Assembly: GCA_002386065.1 (NCBI GenBank)
Contig: DGES01000030.1
Location: forward strand, 1-11,207
Source of the DNA: Firmicutes bacterium UBA3920
GTDB taxonomy: Bacteria > Bacillota > Clostridia > Caldicoprobacterales > Xylanivirgaceae
Length of the DNA: 11,207 nt
Direction: 5' to 3'
The notes beneath the pieces are model-generated. The model worked only from the letters and a program-made list of their open reading frames with translations. It did not search any database and was not told where the DNA came from. Positions within the stretch are counted from its first letter, which is position 1; each line of letters starts with the position of its first letter. Positions 1-7,834 of the stretch are shown in pieces. Both the position numbers and the translations under genes were made by a program.

Positions 1-209
1 TCTGCCTTCTTAGCTAATTCCACCGTAAGTGTACCTATCCCTGGACCTACTTCTAACACATAGTCATCCTTATTAATGTTAGCTCCATCTAAAATCTTAT
101 TTAATATATTTCTATCTATGAGAAAATTTTGACCTAAACTTTTACTAAATTTAAAATTATAGCGATTTAAAAGATCCATTACAACTTTCGGCGATGTCAA
201 ATTTTCCAT
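1..209 (-). CDS. rsmA: 16S rRNA adenine-N6 dimethyltransferase RsmA/KsgA, N-terminal part
   Basis: The visible 69 residues are the N-terminus of the SAM-dependent enzyme that dimethylates two adjacent adenines in the 3' terminal hairpin of 16S rRNA (A1518/A1519) during late 30S assembly. The sequence shows the family signature KSLGQNFLID at residues 23-32 and the SAM-binding motif I VLEVGPGIGTLT at residues 51-62. The start is the ATG at 207-209, preceded by a purine-rich SD (GGGGGATTGG). The gene runs off the left edge of the window, so only about a quarter is present. It lies 74 nt downstream of yabE on the same strand, with a hairpin between them. In Bacillus the neighbour between yabE and this gene is rnmV, which is absent here. 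The identification is secure from the two motifs. Confidence 0.95.
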   Translation of the reverse strand, partial: MENLTSPKVVMDLLNRYNFKFSKSLGQNFLIDRNILNKILDGANINKDDYVLEVGPGIGTLTVELAKKA

Positions 210-249
210 TCCAATCCCCCATTGTCTTATATATTCTTTCTATAATGAA

Positions 250-278
250 ATATGGACAGGATAACATCCTGCCCATAT
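250..278 (-). terminator. Hairpin between yabE and rsmA, possible weak terminator
   Basis: A 13-bp stem (arms 250-262 and 266-278) closes on a 3-nt loop, 5 nt after the yabE stop. In the minus-strand RNA every position pairs, one of them as G-U. On the plus strand the same position would be an A-C mismatch, so the structure suits the minus-strand transcript. The sequence downstream (TTTCATTATAG) lacks a proper U-run. It could be a weak terminator, a processing site, or a 3' stabiliser that lowers rsmA expression relative to yabE. Confidence 0.5.
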
Positions 279-283
279 CATAA

Positions 284-1396
284 TTATCTATTGAAATATA
301 TTTTAACTTTTCTTACGCCAAATTTTCTACATTGATTTTTTGTATCCAAGAATACATCTATTTTGTTTCCCTTTATGCTTCCTCCAGTATCCATAGCAGT
401 ATAATAACCATTTAAATGCTCCATACCATCAAATTCAATATATACTTTGGTACGAAGGGGAATCACACTAGGGTCTACTGCTATCATCCCCTGCTTCGGC
501 GATACACCAGTAGCCGTATTATTACCGGTATGAGTGTAGGCAGTTGCCGTAAAGGTCTTAGCCGTACTCTTACTCTTATTACTGGATTTATCCTTACTGC
601 CACCATTTTTATTACTATTACTGCTGCTCTTATTACTTACATTCGAGCTACGACTTCCACCACGGGAGGCAATCATTATAGTTTTAGTTGGCTTTTCCAC
701 TACCTTTTTCATAGTACCCTTTTCTATAATTCTATTTTTTGCCTCTTTTACTGTATTCTCTTCAACTAACTCGCGGGATATTTCCTCGCCGTCTTTATAG
801 ACGACCATTATCTTTTTCTCTATTTCACCTTCTTCACCTTCTTGAACTACCTTCTTCTTACCCTCTTCCAATTTGGCATTATCCTTTACCACCTCTTTAA
901 AGGGTATAGTAGTTTTTTCGGTGACTATCTCCTTCTCTATCCTGTTTACAACTACAAACAGACCAGGAGATATAGGGGTATCAAGACTATAATTTACTAT
1001 ATCATCATCATCTATTGCTACATCTGCTTTTTTGAGTACATCCTCCACTGTACCTTCTGTCAAATAAACTGTCTTGATATTATTATCTGCCATGACCAAT
1101 GCTGCTGTAGCACGCTTAATCTTTATTTTATTATTTTTTTCAAGTTTAGTATCCTTACTTGGTTCTATTTCATCATGGGGACCTAACTCAATATTATATT
1201 TCTTCAGTATGTCATCTACTGTATCTTCCATAGTTTTTAATTCTACAACGTCACCATTATCGTCCACTACAACCGACTTACTTACATCCTCAACATACTG
1301 CGCAAATCCTACAGTTGTACCTGTAAGAATAATCAGAGCAATTAAGAAACCACCCACACTCCTGTTTCTTAAAATCTCTGACGAATCAGATTCCAT
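284..1396 (-). CDS. yabE: YabE-like cell-wall protein with DUF348, G5 and 3D domains
   Basis: This is a membrane-anchored or secreted protein of the YabE/resuscitation-promoting-factor-like group. Members are thought to act on peptidoglycan through the C-terminal 3D domain, which resembles the MltA lytic transglycosylase fold. Visible in the 370 residues are a hydrophobic N-terminal segment (about 14-33) and two DUF348 repeats (about 38-80 and 95-137). A G5 domain follows (about 150-228), then a Ser/Asn/Lys-rich linker (245-280). The 3D domain (282-370) carries its three aspartates at D308 (AVDPSVIPL), D336 (DTGGSIKG) and D347 (KIDVF). The ATG is preceded by a perfect SD, AAAGGAGG. Its own sigma-A promoter lies about 50 nt upstream, with a second one further up. 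It is divergent from the penicillin-binding protein gene, which fits a cell-wall role. The family is clear; enzymatic activity is inferred only. Confidence 0.92.
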   Translation of the reverse strand: MESDSSEILRNRSVGGFLIALIILTGTTVGFAQYVEDVSKSVVVDDNGDVVELKTMEDTVDDILKKYNIELGPHDEIEPSKDTKLEKNNKIKIKRATAALVMADNNIKTVYLTEGTVEDVLKKADVAIDDDDIVNYSLDTPISPGLFVVVNRIEKEIVTEKTTIPFKEVVKDNAKLEEGKKKVVQEGEEGEIEKKIMVVYKDGEEISRELVEENTVKEAKNRIIEKGTMKKVVEKPTKTIMIASRGGSRSSNVSNKSSSNSNKNGGSKDKSSNKSKSTAKTFTATAYTHTGNNTATGVSPKQGMIAVDPSVIPLRTKVYIEFDGMEHLNGYYTAMDTGGSIKGNKIDVFLDTKNQCRKFGVRKVKIYFNR

Positions 1397-1441
1397 TTAA
1401 AAAACCTCCTTTTATTTTGCAGCATTAAATTGGTCGCTGAC

Positions 1442-1470
1442 ATTGTAATATATTTTTAATATATTGTCAA
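1442..1470 (-). promoter_or_regulatory. Proximal sigma-A promoter of yabE (P2)
   Basis: On the minus strand the -35 TTGACA (1470-1465) is separated by 17 bp from the -10 TACAAT (1447-1442). The expected start near 1435 gives a 5' leader of about 40 nt containing the yabE SD. This matches the consensus at 11 of 12 positions. Confidence 0.8.
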
Positions 1471-1525
1471 GGTTTTGTAATAAATTTGGTACAACCTTTT
1501 ATATTTTATTTTCTAAAACAGCTAT

Positions 1526-1543
1526 TTCTCACGTCTTCTCACG
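1526..1543. repeat. Tandem TTCTCACG direct repeat upstream of yabE P2
   Basis: TTCTCACG occurs at 1526-1533 and again at 1536-1543, with a period of exactly 10 bp, in otherwise AT-rich DNA about 56-78 bp upstream of the P2 -35 element. Helically phased direct repeats are typical of response-regulator sites, but this sequence does not match a box I recognise. It could be chance. Confidence 0.35.
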
Positions 1544-1652
1544 GCAAAACTTATGTAAAAATTATTTTGTTTTTTTCCCATAAAGTCTATATTTTATTTT
1601 TTACTCCAAATTATAGTGCATACATTAGAATATTATTCCACTAACTTTGGCA

Positions 1653-1680
1653 ATTATACCATACTTTTTATAGTTGTCAA
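1653..1680 (-). promoter_or_regulatory. Distal sigma-A promoter upstream of yabE (P1)
   Basis: A perfect TTGACA (1680-1675) and a perfect TATAAT (1658-1653) on the minus strand are separated by 16 bp. Transcription would start near 1646, about 250 nt upstream of yabE, and run through the P2 region. The product would be either a long yabE leader or a separate short transcript; no terminator is obvious before P2. Confidence 0.7.
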
Positions 1681-1813
1681 ATTTATATCTTTATATCTCT
1701 ATACAACCCCCTTAAAATTCAATACTTTAAACCCTTAAATAATAAGATGCCCCTCATCTATCTTCAATCCATAACATAAAATCACGTCATATTTTGAATA
1801 ATCTAATAAAAGT

Positions 1814-1843
1814 TTGAAATGCCTTATCCATGGAATTTAATAT
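1814..1843 (+). promoter_or_regulatory. Candidate promoter of the PBP gene
   Basis: TTGAAA (1814-1819) and TAATAT (1838-1843) are 18 bp apart and about 58 nt upstream of the TTG start. Two TATAAT hexamers nearby (1841-1846 and 1869-1874) lack good -35 partners at standard spacing. The real start is therefore uncertain, and an alternative sigma factor is possible. Confidence 0.35.
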
Positions 1844-1888
1844 AATAAATATATTGACTCTCTCATCATATAATGACAAAATATATAC

Positions 1889-1896
1889 GAGGTGAT
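1889..1896 (+). promoter_or_regulatory. SD that fixes the PBP start at TTG 1901
   Basis: GAGGTGAT matches the extended anti-SD complement and ends 4 nt before the TTG at 1901. A GTG at 1892 lies inside this SD, so it cannot be the start used with it. Starting at TTG gives a classic lipoprotein signal, Met-Lys-Lys followed by a hydrophobic stretch. Confidence 0.75.
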
Positions 1897-1900
1897 AAAA

Positions 1901-4006
1901 TTGAAAAAACAACTACTCATTGTGATATGTATATTGTATCTACTAACGGCATGTATCCCTTTTCAAATAAGCGATATACTCAATAGAGAATCTAAAAGAG
2001 AAGATACAGCTAGATATACTTTAGATATGTACTTAGAATTATGGCAAGATGGAAAATATGAAGATATGTATGCCCTTTTATCCACATCTAGTAGAGAAAA
2101 GATAGACAAAGAACAATTTATAGAACGGTACAATAATATATTCTCTGCTATAGGTCTTTTAGATATGGACATAGATATACTTGATGATACAGATGAAGCA
2201 GAAGGGGAAGAAAAATCAAACAAATTGGAGGAAGATCTAGATCCCTCCCGTGAACAATTTCTTGTATCTATAACATTTAATACAAATACAGTTCCAAGCT
2301 TTAAACAAAATTATACAATAAAGCTTGTTCAACAAGAGGATACTTGGAAGATAGACTGGTCACCCTCCCTTATATTTCCTGATATGGATTATGGTGATGT
2401 GGTAAATATAGAAAAATTTCAAAAAACAAGGGGACAAATATTAGATCGAAATAATGAGGTATTGGCCAATACCACTAATGTATATACCGTTGGTGCTGTC
2501 CCAAAAGCCATACCAGATAAAAATACATTCGCAAAAAAGTTGGCACCAATTATTGAAGTATCTGAAGAATATATATTAAAACAATTAGACCAAGATTGGG
2601 TAACCGATGACTCCTTTGTCCCTCTTCGCTCATATCCACTTTCCATTACTAAAGAATTTAAAGATGAGCTTCTTGGAGTAAAGGGGGTTATGCTATCATC
2701 CCAACATGAGCTAGCTCGTCAATATACAAAGGGAGCACAACTTGCCCATGTCACAGGATATGTACAAAATATAGATAAAGACCTCTTGGAAAAATTAGCT
2801 GATAAGGGCTATACCCAAGAAGACATAATCGGAAAGCAAGGTATAGAAGCTGCTATGGAAGATACTCTCTGCGAACAAAATGGATACAAGATAACTATAG
2901 AAGATGAAAACGGCAACGAAAAAACAGCTGTAGCAGAAACTGAAGGTAAAGACGGAAATGATATAATACTGTCCATAGATGCCCAGCTTCAGAATATATG
3001 TTATAGAGCTATGTCAGATCATAAGGGAACAATTGTAGCCATGAATCCAAAGACTGGAGAAACCTTGGCCATGGTAAGTATGCCTTCATTTGATCCTAAT
3101 ATGTTCTCCTTTGGCATATCACAAAAAGATTGGGATGAGATAAAAGATGACAAAGACCATCCTCTAATAAATCGGGCAGCTAATGCCTATATACCTGGTT
3201 CCACATTCAAACCCTTTACCGCTGCAATGGGCCTTGATGCAGGGGTAATAACACCAGAAACAGTTGTCAAAGAGGCAGAAAATAAAGAATGGTATCCATC
3301 AAGTGATTGGGATAATGCTCCCATACGACGAGTTGAGCATCCAGCTGGAGATGTGAATTTGAGAAACGCACTAGTGTGGTCAGATAATATATACTTTGCA
3401 TGGACTGCATTAAAACTAGGCAGCAATAAGATAGAAGAATATGCAGCTAAATATGGAATAGGAGAAAATATACCATTCGAACTGCCCGTTGATAAGAGCC
3501 AAATAAAGAAAGAATCTACCAATTGGAATGAGCGGCTGGTGGCAGACACAGGATATGGTCAAGGTGAAGTACTAATTCCTCCTATACAGCTTGCCTCCAT
3601 GTATACTGCTTTTTTCAATGATGGCAGTATATTAGTTCCTCAGATAGTAAGAGAAATAAGAGCTTCATCTGGAGAAAGTATTGAAAATTTTCAGACAAAA
3701 ATATGGAAAGAAAATGTTATAAAAAAAGACATAGCAGATACAATCTACTCCTATTTGATTGATGTCGTGGAGGATAATACAGGTACAGCAAATGCACTTC
3801 AAATGCCGAATCTTAAGATCGGTGCCAAGACTGGTACAGCTCAATTAGACACTGACGGGAAAGAAGAACTTGCATGGCTGGTAACATTTACAGATGATCA
3901 GGAAAATCCTCTATTACTTACAATCTGCCTTGAAGTCCCTGCAAATGAGGGTAGTGATAAATTTGATATAGCAAAGACCATATTAAAAGAATATTATGGC
4001 CAATAG
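1901..4006 (+). CDS. MecA/PBP3-type class B penicillin-binding lipoprotein (D,D-transpeptidase)
   Basis: This is an extracytoplasmic peptidoglycan transpeptidase that cross-links stem peptides and is the target of beta-lactams. Counted from the TTG start (701 residues), a lipoprotein signal ends in the lipobox LLTAC with Cys18 as the anchor. An NTF2-like MecA_N domain (about 27-155) follows, then a PBP dimerisation domain (about 165-340, including KTRGQILDRN) and the transpeptidase domain (about 365-700). The active-site motifs are intact: STFK with Ser434, SDN at 494-496, and KTGTA beginning at Lys643. The layout is that of B. subtilis PBP3 and staphylococcal PBP2a, but low beta-lactam affinity cannot be read from the sequence. 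The gene is on the strand opposite its neighbours, divergent from yabE and convergent with tatD. It interrupts the tatD-yabE pair that is adjacent in B. subtilis. Start choice rests on the SD at 1889-1896. Confidence 0.93.
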   Translation: MKKQLLIVICILYLLTACIPFQISDILNRESKREDTARYTLDMYLELWQDGKYEDMYALLSTSSREKIDKEQFIERYNNIFSAIGLLDMDIDILDDTDEAEGEEKSNKLEEDLDPSREQFLVSITFNTNTVPSFKQNYTIKLVQQEDTWKIDWSPSLIFPDMDYGDVVNIEKFQKTRGQILDRNNEVLANTTNVYTVGAVPKAIPDKNTFAKKLAPIIEVSEEYILKQLDQDWVTDDSFVPLRSYPLSITKEFKDELLGVKGVMLSSQHELARQYTKGAQLAHVTGYVQNIDKDLLEKLADKGYTQEDIIGKQGIEAAMEDTLCEQNGYKITIEDENGNEKTAVAETEGKDGNDIILSIDAQLQNICYRAMSDHKGTIVAMNPKTGETLAMVSMPSFDPNMFSFGISQKDWDEIKDDKDHPLINRAANAYIPGSTFKPFTAAMGLDAGVITPETVVKEAENKEWYPSSDWDNAPIRRVEHPAGDVNLRNALVWSDNIYFAWTALKLGSNKIEEYAAKYGIGENIPFELPVDKSQIKKESTNWNERLVADTGYGQGEVLIPPIQLASMYTAFFNDGSILVPQIVREIRASSGESIENFQTKIWKENVIKKDIADTIYSYLIDVVEDNTGTANALQMPNLKIGAKTGTAQLDTDGKEELAWLVTFTDDQENPLLLTICLEVPANEGSDKFDIAKTILKEYYGQ

Positions 4007-4089
4007 AAAATTTAAATTTATTATAAAGAAAAATCCAAATAATATTAGATCCAATAATCTTTAGTTAAATAAAACTATAATTATATATG

Positions 4090-4134
4090 AGAAAAGCAGG
4101 ATATGGCTCTATCTTAAGCCAAATCCTGCTTTTC
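4090..4134. terminator. Bidirectional terminator between the PBP and tatD genes
   Basis: Long complementary arms run from about 4090 to 4108 and from about 4116 to 4134, with a core of AGAAAAGCAGGAT pairing with ATCCTGCTTTTCT and a second block TGGCT/AGCCA. The A/T runs at the outer ends of the arms supply a U-tract on either strand, so it can end both convergent transcripts. It overlaps the last codons and stop of the tatD fusion gene. Confidence 0.8.
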
Positions 4135-5505
4135 TATGAATGTTCTCACTCTAAACTGCACACCTAGTTCCTCTGCCAATCGCCTAGATGCCTCTATCTT
4201 ATCTGGCGAAAGGACATCTACTACTGTAAATACCACATTGGGCACATACTTTTTACACTCTGATGCAAACTCTAATAGACCATGAAATGCATCCTCTCCA
4301 TAGTCTGATTTACATATCTGTTGATATTCATATGCTGTAGGAGCATTTAAACTTATGGAAACAGTATCTATGAGCCCTTCAAATCTGGGAGTAATATTTT
4401 TCCCATGATAGAGATTTGCCTGACCATTTGTGTTTATACGGACCTTTCCGCCCTGTGCCTTTACCGATCTGGCAATCTCTAATAGTTCGTCTAATTTTAT
4501 AGTGGGCTCACCATATCCACAAAATATTATTTCAGAATATTGGCTAGCATCACCTATTAAGTCAATCACTTCCTTAGAAGTAGGCTCCCTATTTAGCCAT
4601 AGATTATATCCACCTACACCTGTATTCTCATTCCTTATACAAAAATTGCAGCTATTTGTACACTTATTTGTTAAATTTATATATAAAGCATCACCTAGTG
4701 CGTATACAAATGTATCCATTGCATTTACATCCCTCTCATATTCAATATTAAATAATTTTAAGGCATTCCTAAAGGTTATATCCGCCACTTCCTCTGCACG
4801 CATCCCTCGAATTTGGGCTATTTTTTGTGCAATAAGTGACACATAACCTGGATCGTTACGCCTACCCCTAAAAGGATGGGGCGTGAGATATGGGGAATCT
4901 GTCTCTATAAGTAGTCTTTCTAGTGGTACTTCCCTGGCTATATCTATAGGGCGTTTGGCATTTTTGAATGTAACAGGACCGCCCAGTGATATATAAAAAC
5001 CCATGTCTATAAACTCCCTCATGAGTTCTACACTTCCTGAGAAACAGTGCATTATTCCACCTGATATATTATCTATATTCTTCCGTATAATATCTAGTGT
5101 ATCAGCATGGGCATCCCTATTGTGGACAATTATAGGGAGCCCCACATGTCCTGCCAGCTCTATTTGCTGAATAAATCGAATTCTTTGTATATCCCTTTTT
5201 GAATTATCGTAATAATAGTCAAGTCCTATTTCGCCTATGGCCACAACCTTCTCATGTGCTGCCAGTTTTTCCAATTCATATATATCTCTATCTCCCATAG
5301 AGTCAGCATCATGGGGATGAACACCTACTGCTGCATATATATGGGGATATTTTTCGGCAATCTTTACTGCAAATCGTGATGAGGCCATATCTGCCCCAGG
5401 ATTTACCACGAGGCCTATCCCTCTATTTGTAAGGCCTCTTATAAGCCTATCCCTATCTCCATCAAATTGATTATCATCTAAGTGTGCATGACTGTCAAAG
5501 AACAT
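4114..5505 (-). CDS. tatD: TatD-family metal-dependent hydrolase fused to a radical SAM domain
   Basis: The 463-residue protein joins two enzymes. Residues 1-256 are a complete TatD nuclease/hydrolase, with metal ligands His6 and His8 (DSHAHLD), Glu92 (GEIGLDYYY), His128 (IVHNRD), His153 (HCFSG) and Asp203 (ETDSPY). TatD proteins have Mg-dependent DNase or exonuclease activity linked to DNA repair and turnover. Residues 263-463 are a compact radical SAM domain with the cluster motif CTNSCNFC (Cys282, Cys286, Cys289) and a glycine-rich SAM-binding CGYGEPT at 329-335. TatD-associated radical SAM proteins are a recognised family whose reaction is unknown to me. The start ATG has SD AGGTGAT overlapping the metG stop, 8 nt away, so it is cotranscribed with metG. 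Met263, at the domain joint, is preceded by GAGAGGG, so a separate radical SAM product is possible. Confidence 0.92.
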   Translation of the reverse strand: MFFDSHAHLDDNQFDGDRDRLIRGLTNRGIGLVVNPGADMASSRFAVKIAEKYPHIYAAVGVHPHDADSMGDRDIYELEKLAAHEKVVAIGEIGLDYYYDNSKRDIQRIRFIQQIELAGHVGLPIIVHNRDAHADTLDIIRKNIDNISGGIMHCFSGSVELMREFIDMGFYISLGGPVTFKNAKRPIDIAREVPLERLLIETDSPYLTPHPFRGRRNDPGYVSLIAQKIAQIRGMRAEEVADITFRNALKLFNIEYERDVNAMDTFVYALGDALYINLTNKCTNSCNFCIRNENTGVGGYNLWLNREPTSKEVIDLIGDASQYSEIIFCGYGEPTIKLDELLEIARSVKAQGGKVRINTNGQANLYHGKNITPRFEGLIDTVSISLNAPTAYEYQQICKSDYGEDAFHGLLEFASECKKYVPNVVFTVVDVLSPDKIEASRRLAEELGVQFRVRTFIEKQDLA

Positions 5506-5513
5506 ATTATCAC

Positions 5514-7454
5514 CTATCCCACTTGGCTACCACTTTTTATAGTATCATCTACAGTTACGAGAACAAGATTATCCTCATCATCTGATGCTGCTAGTATCAT
5601 GCCTTGGGATAATATACCTCTTAATTTAACTGGCTTTAAATTGGCAACCAACACAAGATTTTTATCAATCAAATCCTCTGGTTTATAATACTCAGCAATA
5701 CCTGATACCACAGTTCTCGTCTCGTCTCCCACTTCTAATTCAAGCTTTAAAAGTTTATCTGCATTTTTAACCTTCTCAGCAGATAACACCTTAGCTACAC
5801 GTAGATCGATCTTCTCAAAATCCTCTATTGATATTTCAGCTACATTCACCAAATCTTCTTCCTCCTCACTCGAAGTAGGCAGTAGTGCCTCTAATTCTTC
5901 TAACTCCTTATCTACATCAAGACGTGGAAATATTATATCACCTTTTTTAACCTTTGTACCAGCCTCTACCTTTCCAAAGGAATCTAAACTCTTCCAACTT
6001 GTGAATTTATCTACCTCAGCAAGTCCCAATTGCTCGCGAATCTTTGTGGGAGTTTTTGTCATAAAAGGACTTATGAGTACTGATATTATCCGAAGCGTCT
6101 CTGCAAGATTGTAGAGAACAGTACCTAATCTATCCTGCTGAGATGGATCTTTGGCCAATATCCATGGTGTAGTCTCATCTATATATTTATTGGCCCGTCC
6201 AATTAGTTCCCAAATAGCAACCAAAGCATTACTTATCTCAAGGGAGTCCATGCTTTCCTCTACCTTACGCCTTGTATCAATTGCCAGCTCTTTGAGATCG
6301 TCATCTATGGGCGCCGGCGCCACAGCCGATGGAAGCACACCTTTAAAGTATTTCTCAATCATGGTAACAGTCCTACTTAAAAGGTTTCCAAGGTCATTTG
6401 CAAGGTCTGAATTTATTCGATTTATAAGGGCCTCATTGGAAAAAACTCCATCTGAGCCAAAGGGCACTTCCCTGAGAAGAAAATATCTTATTGGATCTAA
6501 GCCGTATCGCTCTATGAGTACCACAGGATCAACCACATTGCCCTTTGACTTAGACATCTTGCCCCCTTCTAATACAAGCCAACCATGTCCAAATACCTTC
6601 TTAGGAAGGGGTTCACCTAATGCCATTAATATCGCTGGCCATATTATAGTATGAAATCGCACTATCTCCTTCCCTACTAAATGTACATCAGCAGGCCAAA
6701 ACTTTTTATACTTCTCATCATTTTCCGTCATATATCCAAGCACACTTATATACGTTGAAAGGGCATCTATCCACACATATATTACATGGTCCTTATCAAA
6801 GGGTACAGGTATACCCCATTTAAATGAGGTACGTGATACACAAAGATCCTCCAAACCTGGCTTGAGAAAATTATTGATCATCTCATTTCGCCTTGATTTA
6901 GGCTCTATAAACTCCTCATTCTCCTCCATAAGCTTTAAAAGATCATCTTGATATTTTGACAATCTAAAAAAGTACGCCTCTTCTTCTACTGGCTGTACAT
7001 CCCTACCGCAATCTGGACATTTCCCCTCTACAAGCTGATGTTCTGTCCAAAACGACTCACATGGAGTACAATATAGACCTTCATACTTATCCTTATATAT
7101 ATCGCCCTTCTCATACAACTTCGTAAATATCTTCTGTACCACCCTAATATGCCTTTCATCGGTAGTACGCATAAAGTCGTCATATGATATATCCATGAGT
7201 TTCCAAAGTTCTAATATGCTAGCAACTATCTCATCCACATATTCCTTGGGAGTTTTCCCATTTTTTCTAGCTGTATTTTCTATCTTTTGTCCGTGTTCAT
7301 CAGTACCTGTTATAAACATCACATCTAAGCCTTTCATCCTATTAAAACGCGCCAATGCATCAGCTGCCACTGTAGTATAGGAATGGCCTATATGAAGCTT
7401 ATCATTTGGATAATATATAGGGGTTGTAATATAGAAAGTTTCCCTGTTCGACAT
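5514..7454 (-). CDS. metG: Methionyl-tRNA synthetase
   Basis: This cytoplasmic class I enzyme charges tRNA-Met (initiator and elongator) with methionine. The 646 residues carry the HIGH motif at 21-24 and the zinc knuckle C129-x2-C132 and C146-x2-C149. KMSKS is at 299-303, followed by the anticodon-binding helical domain. The C-terminal Trbp111-like tRNA-binding domain (about 541-646, beginning ISIEDFEKIDLRVAKV) mediates dimerisation. Length and domain order match Bacillus-type MetS. The ATG is preceded by SD AGGAGTGAT. Expression is controlled by the methionine T-box leader directly upstream, and tatD follows 8 nt downstream in the same operon, as in B. subtilis metS-yabD. Confidence 0.98.
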   Translation of the reverse strand: MSNRETFYITTPIYYPNDKLHIGHSYTTVAADALARFNRMKGLDVMFITGTDEHGQKIENTARKNGKTPKEYVDEIVASILELWKLMDISYDDFMRTTDERHIRVVQKIFTKLYEKGDIYKDKYEGLYCTPCESFWTEHQLVEGKCPDCGRDVQPVEEEAYFFRLSKYQDDLLKLMEENEEFIEPKSRRNEMINNFLKPGLEDLCVSRTSFKWGIPVPFDKDHVIYVWIDALSTYISVLGYMTENDEKYKKFWPADVHLVGKEIVRFHTIIWPAILMALGEPLPKKVFGHGWLVLEGGKMSKSKGNVVDPVVLIERYGLDPIRYFLLREVPFGSDGVFSNEALINRINSDLANDLGNLLSRTVTMIEKYFKGVLPSAVAPAPIDDDLKELAIDTRRKVEESMDSLEISNALVAIWELIGRANKYIDETTPWILAKDPSQQDRLGTVLYNLAETLRIISVLISPFMTKTPTKIREQLGLAEVDKFTSWKSLDSFGKVEAGTKVKKGDIIFPRLDVDKELEELEALLPTSSEEEEDLVNVAEISIEDFEKIDLRVAKVLSAEKVKNADKLLKLELEVGDETRTVVSGIAEYYKPEDLIDKNLVLVANLKPVKLRGILSQGMILAASDDEDNLVLVTVDDTIKSGSQVG

Positions 7455-7483
7455 TTTATCACTCCTAATTTTTTTGTTTAAAA

Positions 7484-7515
7484 ATAAAAAACCCCACCCA
7501 CATGAGGGGCGAGGT
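7484..7515 (-). terminator. T-box leader terminator
   Basis: On the minus strand ACCTCGCCC (7515-7507) pairs with GGGTGGGGT (7499-7491) around a 7-nt loop and runs into a U-rich tract, TTTTTTATTTTT. The left arm lies just after the T-box sequence, so formation of the antiterminator excludes it. Transcription of metG should therefore stop here when tRNA-Met is charged. Confidence 0.88.
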
Positions 7516-7750
7516 GCATCGCGTTACCACCCTACTTTACCCCTACCTTACGATAGAGGCCTTATTAGATGATCTGACAACCATCCGATTGTGATAACGG
7601 AATCAACCGTGATGACTTACTCTTTTTCAGCCATCCTGCTCCAGGTCCATGTTCAACAACGCACCTACCGCCGACTTTCACCTACCTCGGCTCTCTTTTA
7701 GATAGATAAATTTTGTCTACTCTTCCCTTCACAGCATGTTATATCTATTC
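7486..7750 (-). promoter_or_regulatory. T-box riboswitch, methionine-specific (metG leader)
   Basis: This leader RNA senses uncharged tRNA and permits transcription of metG-tatD when tRNA-Met is uncharged. On the minus strand Stem I is recognisable from the AGAGAGCCGAGG and GGTG conserved elements (about 7699-7666). The specifier region GAAC-ATG-GACC gives codon ATG at 7650-7648, aligned with the specifier position of known T-boxes. The T-box sequence GGGTGGTAACGCG is at about 7532-7520. Its TGGT bulge complements ACCA, the expected 3' end of tRNA-Met with discriminator A. The terminator follows at 7484-7515. Specifier and discriminator position agree on methionine and match the downstream gene. 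Confidence 0.93.
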
Positions 7751-7757
7751 TATCTTT

Positions 7758-7786
7758 AATATAAGCAATTAGGGCGTATTTGTCAA
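7758..7786 (-). promoter_or_regulatory. Sigma-A promoter of the metG T-box leader
   Basis: On the minus strand TTGACA (7786-7781) and TATATT (7763-7758) are 17 bp apart. Transcription would start near 7750, giving a leader of about 296 nt before the metG ATG, a normal size for a T-box leader. Confidence 0.82.
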
Positions 7787-7834
7787 GCAAAATGCATCTT
7801 GTAATATTATATCCAATTTAATATTAAAATTCTC

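Larger units (their letters stand above)
1397..1900. other. Divergent intergenic region between yabE and the PBP gene
   Basis: This is about 500 bp of very AT-rich DNA with no supported gene. It holds two consensus sigma-A promoters reading leftward to yabE (at 1442-1470 and 1653-1680), an 8-bp direct repeat with 10-bp period (1526-1543), and at its right end a weaker candidate promoter and the SD of the PBP gene. The stretch 1690-1800 shows nothing I can interpret. Confidence 0.7.

Noticed and set aside
416..1186. Plus-strand ORFs of 114-117 codons inside yabE
   Set aside because: They are antisense shadows of a well-supported gene, with no SD and no recognisable domain.
1522..1581. 19-codon minus-strand ORF (MGKKQNNF...) between the two yabE promoters
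   Set aside because: No SD at a usable distance and very Lys/Asn-rich, as expected by chance in AT-rich DNA.
6151..6654. 167-codon plus-strand ORF opposite metG
   Set aside because: It lies entirely within the conserved metG frame and has no family features.
7446..7452. TTCGACA (0A-box complement) at the metG start, and another near 11070 in rsmI
   Set aside because: Single 7-mers within coding sequence with no tandem partner and no promoter beside them; likely chance.
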